Source: Candidatus Bathyarchaeota archaeon
GTDB taxonomy: Archaea > Thermoproteota > Bathyarchaeia > Bathyarchaeales > Bathyarchaeaceae
Length of the DNA: 8,994 nt
NCBI GenBank assembly: GCA_026967815.1
Contig: JAPUUO010000056.1
Location: 1-8,994 of the forward strand
Direction of reading: 5' to 3'
The position numbers were made by a program, and so were the translations under genes. Under the pieces are notes generated by a model. The model had not been told where the DNA came from. It did no database searches and worked only from the letters and a program-made list of their open reading frames with translations. Position 1 is the stretch's first letter. Every line of letters begins with the position of its first letter. Positions 7,279 through 8,994 of this stretch are shown in pieces.

Positions 7279-7821
7279 CTACGGCAATTTTGAAATAACT
7301 TTGAGCAGGTCGGATCGTGCTATTATGCCGACAATGTTTCCTTTTCGTGTAATGAGCACAGCGGGGCTATCCTCTAATAACGGGCGGATCACGTTTATGT
7401 TTGTGCCTTCTGGCACTATAGGCAATGGCGACTGCATTATTGTTTCAACCTTTTCTTCAGCTAGGTTTGAGTTTAGGTTTCGGACGATATCTTCTTCTGT
7501 GATTGTGCCTGCAACTTTTCCATGTTCCATCACGGGCAGTTGAGATATGGCGTGCTTCATCATCAGTTCGCTTATTTTCTGAATTTTCTGATTTGGTTTG
7601 GCAATAATAACATTTTTTGTCATGACCTCTTCACATTTTTTTCCTTGTCCTTCGGTGAGGACTTGAAGAATCTTGTTGATCGTGGAAAGCCTAGGATCCA
7701 CTTTTCCCTTCTCGATTTTAGCAATATGAGCTTGGGAAATGCCCACAAGTTCTGCGAGTTGCCTTTGGGTGAGTCCAGCTTCTATTCGCAGCTTTTTGAC
7801 CGTGAAACCTGTGACCATCAT
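7279..7821 (-). CDS. XRE-family HTH regulator with two CBS domains
   Basis: This 180-residue protein has a cro/XRE-type helix-turn-helix at about 5-57 (KKLRIEAGLTQRQLAELVG, then GISQAHIAKIEKGK), followed by two CBS domains at about 63-116 and 124-178. CBS pairs bind adenosyl ligands such as AMP, ATP or SAM, so this is probably a ligand-sensing DNA-binding protein. The ribose/phosphate motif T/S-x-x-D is intact in the first CBS domain (Thr108, Asp111) but has Ala168 in place of Thr in the second (ARSD). Two ATG codons sit in tandem at 7821 and 7818. No Shine-Dalgarno is seen, and an A/T-rich box about 24 nt upstream suggests a nearly leaderless message. It is transcribed away from the SAM synthetase gene across a 94-bp gap and ends 34 bp from the convergent permease gene. 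The regulatory target is inferred from position, not shown. Confidence 0.9.
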   Translation of the reverse strand: MMVTGFTVKKLRIEAGLTQRQLAELVGISQAHIAKIEKGKVDPRLSTINKILQVLTEGQGKKCEEVMTKNVIIAKPNQKIQKISELMMKHAISQLPVMEHGKVAGTITEEDIVRNLNSNLAEEKVETIMQSPLPIVPEGTNINVIRPLLEDSPAVLITRKGNIVGIIARSDLLKVISKLP

Positions 7822-7836
7822 TCTTTATAACCATCA

Positions 7837-7850
7837 GTTATTTTTTATGC
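7837..7850 (-). promoter_or_regulatory. Candidate TATA element of the HTH-CBS regulator gene
   Basis: On the minus strand the sequence reads GCATAAAAAATAAC, an A/T-rich box whose centre is about 22-26 nt before the ATG at 7821. The match to the archaeal box A is fair rather than strong. A second A/T stretch, TTATAAAGA (minus strand, 7830-7822), abuts the start codon and is too close to be the TATA box. Confidence 0.4.
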
Positions 7851-7860
7851 ATTCATGAAT
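7851..7860. promoter_or_regulatory. Perfect 10-bp palindrome ATTCATGAAT, candidate operator
   Basis: ATTCATGAAT is its own reverse complement and overlaps a second small palindrome, ATGCAT, at 7847-7852. It lies between the TATA-like element of the regulator gene on its left and that of the SAM synthetase gene on its right, where a dimeric HTH protein could block both promoters. The site is short, so chance occurrence is possible. Assignment to the neighbouring HTH-CBS protein is inference. Confidence 0.35.
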
Positions 7861-7863
7861 ATC

Positions 7864-7877
7864 GCAAAGTATATATC
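7864..7877 (+). promoter_or_regulatory. Promoter of the SAM synthetase gene (BRE/TATA)
   Basis: The sequence GCAAAGTATATATC combines a purine/A-rich BRE-like start with the TATA core TATATAT (7870-7876). A transcription start about 25 nt downstream, near 7898-7900, would leave a leader of about 16-18 nt containing the ribosome site at 7902-7908. This is one of the two best box A matches in the window. Confidence 0.6.
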
Positions 7878-7901
7878 TGTTGCCATTTATCATCATTCGC
7901 C

Positions 7902-7908
7902 AAGGTGA
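7902..7908 (+). promoter_or_regulatory. Ribosome binding site of the SAM synthetase gene
   Basis: AAGGTGA contains GGTGA, which is complementary to the archaeal 16S rRNA 3' end (…CACCUCCU), and lies 7 nt before the ATG at 7916. It fixes that ATG as the start. It contrasts with purS and the HTH-CBS gene, the first genes of their transcripts, which show no such site. Confidence 0.6.
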
Positions 7909-7915
7909 AACCTTC

Positions 7916-8994
7916 ATGGCTAGAAACATTCTCGTTGACAGTTTGAAGCAGACTCCGCTTGAGCAACAAAAGCTTGAAATTGTGGAAAGAAAGGGACTCG
8001 GGCATCCAGACTATATTTGTGACGCCATCATGGACAGAATTTCAGTTGAGCTCAGCCAAGAGTATCTAAGGCAAACTGGAGCAATACTGCACCATAATGT
8101 TGATAAATCCTTATTAGCCGCTGGAGAAGCTGAAACCAGATTCGGCGGAGGCACAATAAAAGAGCCCATGCTTCTGGTGGTCGGCGATAGGGCAACTTTT
8201 GAGATTGGTGACATCCGGATTCCCGTGAAAGCAATCGCCATTCAAACAGCTAAAAAATGGTTCAAAGAAAAACTCAGAGTAGATCCCGAAAAGCACGTGA
8301 AGTATCAGGTAGAATTGAAACCTGGGCATCCTGAACTCGTAGACATTTTTGGACGAAAAGAAGGCAAACTACTTGGTGCCAATGACACATCCGCTGCAGT
8401 AGGCTACGCCCCTATGACCCGAACCGAGAAAACTGTCCTGCGAACTGAGCAATACGTGAATTCTCCAGAATTCAAGAAGAAATTTCCCGCATCTGGTGAA
8501 GACGTTAAGGTTATGGGCCTCCGCACGAACAATGATTTGCGTTTAACCATCTCGATGGCTTTTGTCGATGAATATGTGAAAAGTGAAAACGACTATTTCA
8601 GAAAGAAAGCAGAGATTTTCGAGGATATCAGCAATTTCGCAAAAGAAGAAGCAGACTTTGGTAGCACTATGGTGCGCTTGAACACATTGGACGTAAAAGG
8701 CAGAGGGATTAAAGGCGTCTATCTAACCGTGTTGGGAACAAGCGCAGAAAGTGGCGACTCTGGCCAAGTCGGAAGGGGCAATCGAGTCAACGGAATCATC
8801 CCGTTAAACCGACCCCTATGCTCGGAAGCAGCAGCCGGAAAGAATCCTGTCAGCCATGTCGGCAAAATCTACAACAGCCTATCGCATCACATAGCTGATC
8901 GCGTCTGCAAGCGGGTGTCTGAAGTCGAAGAGGTCTATATCTGGTTGCTGAGCCAAATAGGGCAATCCATAGATCAACCGGCCATAGCTGCAGC
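7916..8994 (+). CDS. Archaeal S-adenosylmethionine synthetase (3' partial)
   Basis: This enzyme makes S-adenosylmethionine from methionine and ATP in the cytoplasm. The reading frame is open from ATG 7916 to the window edge, giving 359 residues of a protein that is about 400 long in archaea, so the last 40 or so are missing. It belongs to the archaeal MAT family, which is very divergent from bacterial/eukaryotic MetK. Visible motifs are KGLGHPDYICD (26-36), RFGGGTIKEP (75-84), GANDTSAAVGYAP (154-166), SGDSGQVGRGNRVNGIIPLN (279-298) and AGKNPVSHVGKIYN (307-320), all without interruption. The start is supported by the GGTGA site 7 nt away and by the conserved opening ARNILVDSL. It is divergent from the HTH-CBS gene, which may control it. 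The family call is very secure; it is often annotated as metK or mat. Confidence 0.97.
   Translation, partial: MARNILVDSLKQTPLEQQKLEIVERKGLGHPDYICDAIMDRISVELSQEYLRQTGAILHHNVDKSLLAAGEAETRFGGGTIKEPMLLVVGDRATFEIGDIRIPVKAIAIQTAKKWFKEKLRVDPEKHVKYQVELKPGHPELVDIFGRKEGKLLGANDTSAAVGYAPMTRTEKTVLRTEQYVNSPEFKKKFPASGEDVKVMGLRTNNDLRLTISMAFVDEYVKSENDYFRKKAEIFEDISNFAKEEADFGSTMVRLNTLDVKGRGIKGVYLTVLGTSAESGDSGQVGRGNRVNGIIPLNRPLCSEAAAGKNPVSHVGKIYNSLSHHIADRVCKRVSEVEEVYIWLLSQIGQSIDQPAIAA

Noticed and set aside
7247..7543. Plus-strand ORF starting 2 nt after the permease stop, which could look like a third gene of the transporter operon
   Set aside because: It lies opposite the well-supported HTH-CBS gene, has no recognisable motif, and no ribosome site precedes it.
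7522..7830. Plus-strand ORF of 102 codons
   Set aside because: Antisense shadow of the HTH and first CBS domains of the regulator; composition is what reverse translation of that gene gives.
7877..7915. SAM riboswitch upstream of the SAM synthetase gene
   Set aside because: The predicted leader is under 20 nt, and even the whole gap has no stem-rich region of riboswitch size.
8011..8329. Minus-strand ORFs inside the SAM synthetase gene
   Set aside because: Antisense shadows of a highly conserved enzyme.

Overview
The window looks like ordinary chromosomal sequence from an archaeon. The reasons are an archaeal-type S-adenosylmethionine synthetase, a stand-alone PurS/PurL/PurQ operon, a helix-turn-helix plus twin-CBS regulator of a kind common in archaea, TATA-like promoter elements, and Shine-Dalgarno sites mainly at internal operon genes. 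Moderate base composition and gene style would fit the Thermoproteota (for example a Bathyarchaeia-like lineage), but that placement is a guess without a phylogeny.

Layout, left to right. (1) 1-751, plus strand: a PfkB/ribokinase-family sugar or nucleoside kinase whose N-terminus lies outside the window. (2) 873-1685, plus strand: a TatD-like metal-dependent hydrolase. (3) 1719-5161, minus strand: the purine operon purS-purL-purQ, encoding all three subunits of phosphoribosylformylglycinamidine synthase. The genes are packed with a 4-nt overlap and a 3-nt gap, and a TATA-like element precedes purS. (4) 5347 (or 5311)-7244, plus strand: a two-gene ABC-2 type transporter (ATPase, then six-helix permease) with an ATGA overlap. 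(5) 7279-7821, minus strand: an XRE-type HTH regulator with two CBS domains. (6) 7916 to the right edge, plus strand: archaeal S-adenosylmethionine synthetase, cut by the window end and missing perhaps the last 40 or so residues.

The genes cover housekeeping metabolism (purine synthesis, SAM synthesis), one transporter and two hydrolase/kinase genes of unassigned substrate. The part with the most untested biology is the 94-bp divergent region between the HTH-CBS regulator and the SAM synthetase gene. It holds two opposing TATA-like elements with a perfect 10-bp palindrome between them. CBS domains bind adenosyl compounds, so a SAM- or nucleotide-sensing feedback loop is a reasonable hypothesis.

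I saw no CRISPR array, insertion sequence, tRNA, rRNA or defence system, and nothing I would call a new system. No stretch of 300 bases or more lacks a gene.
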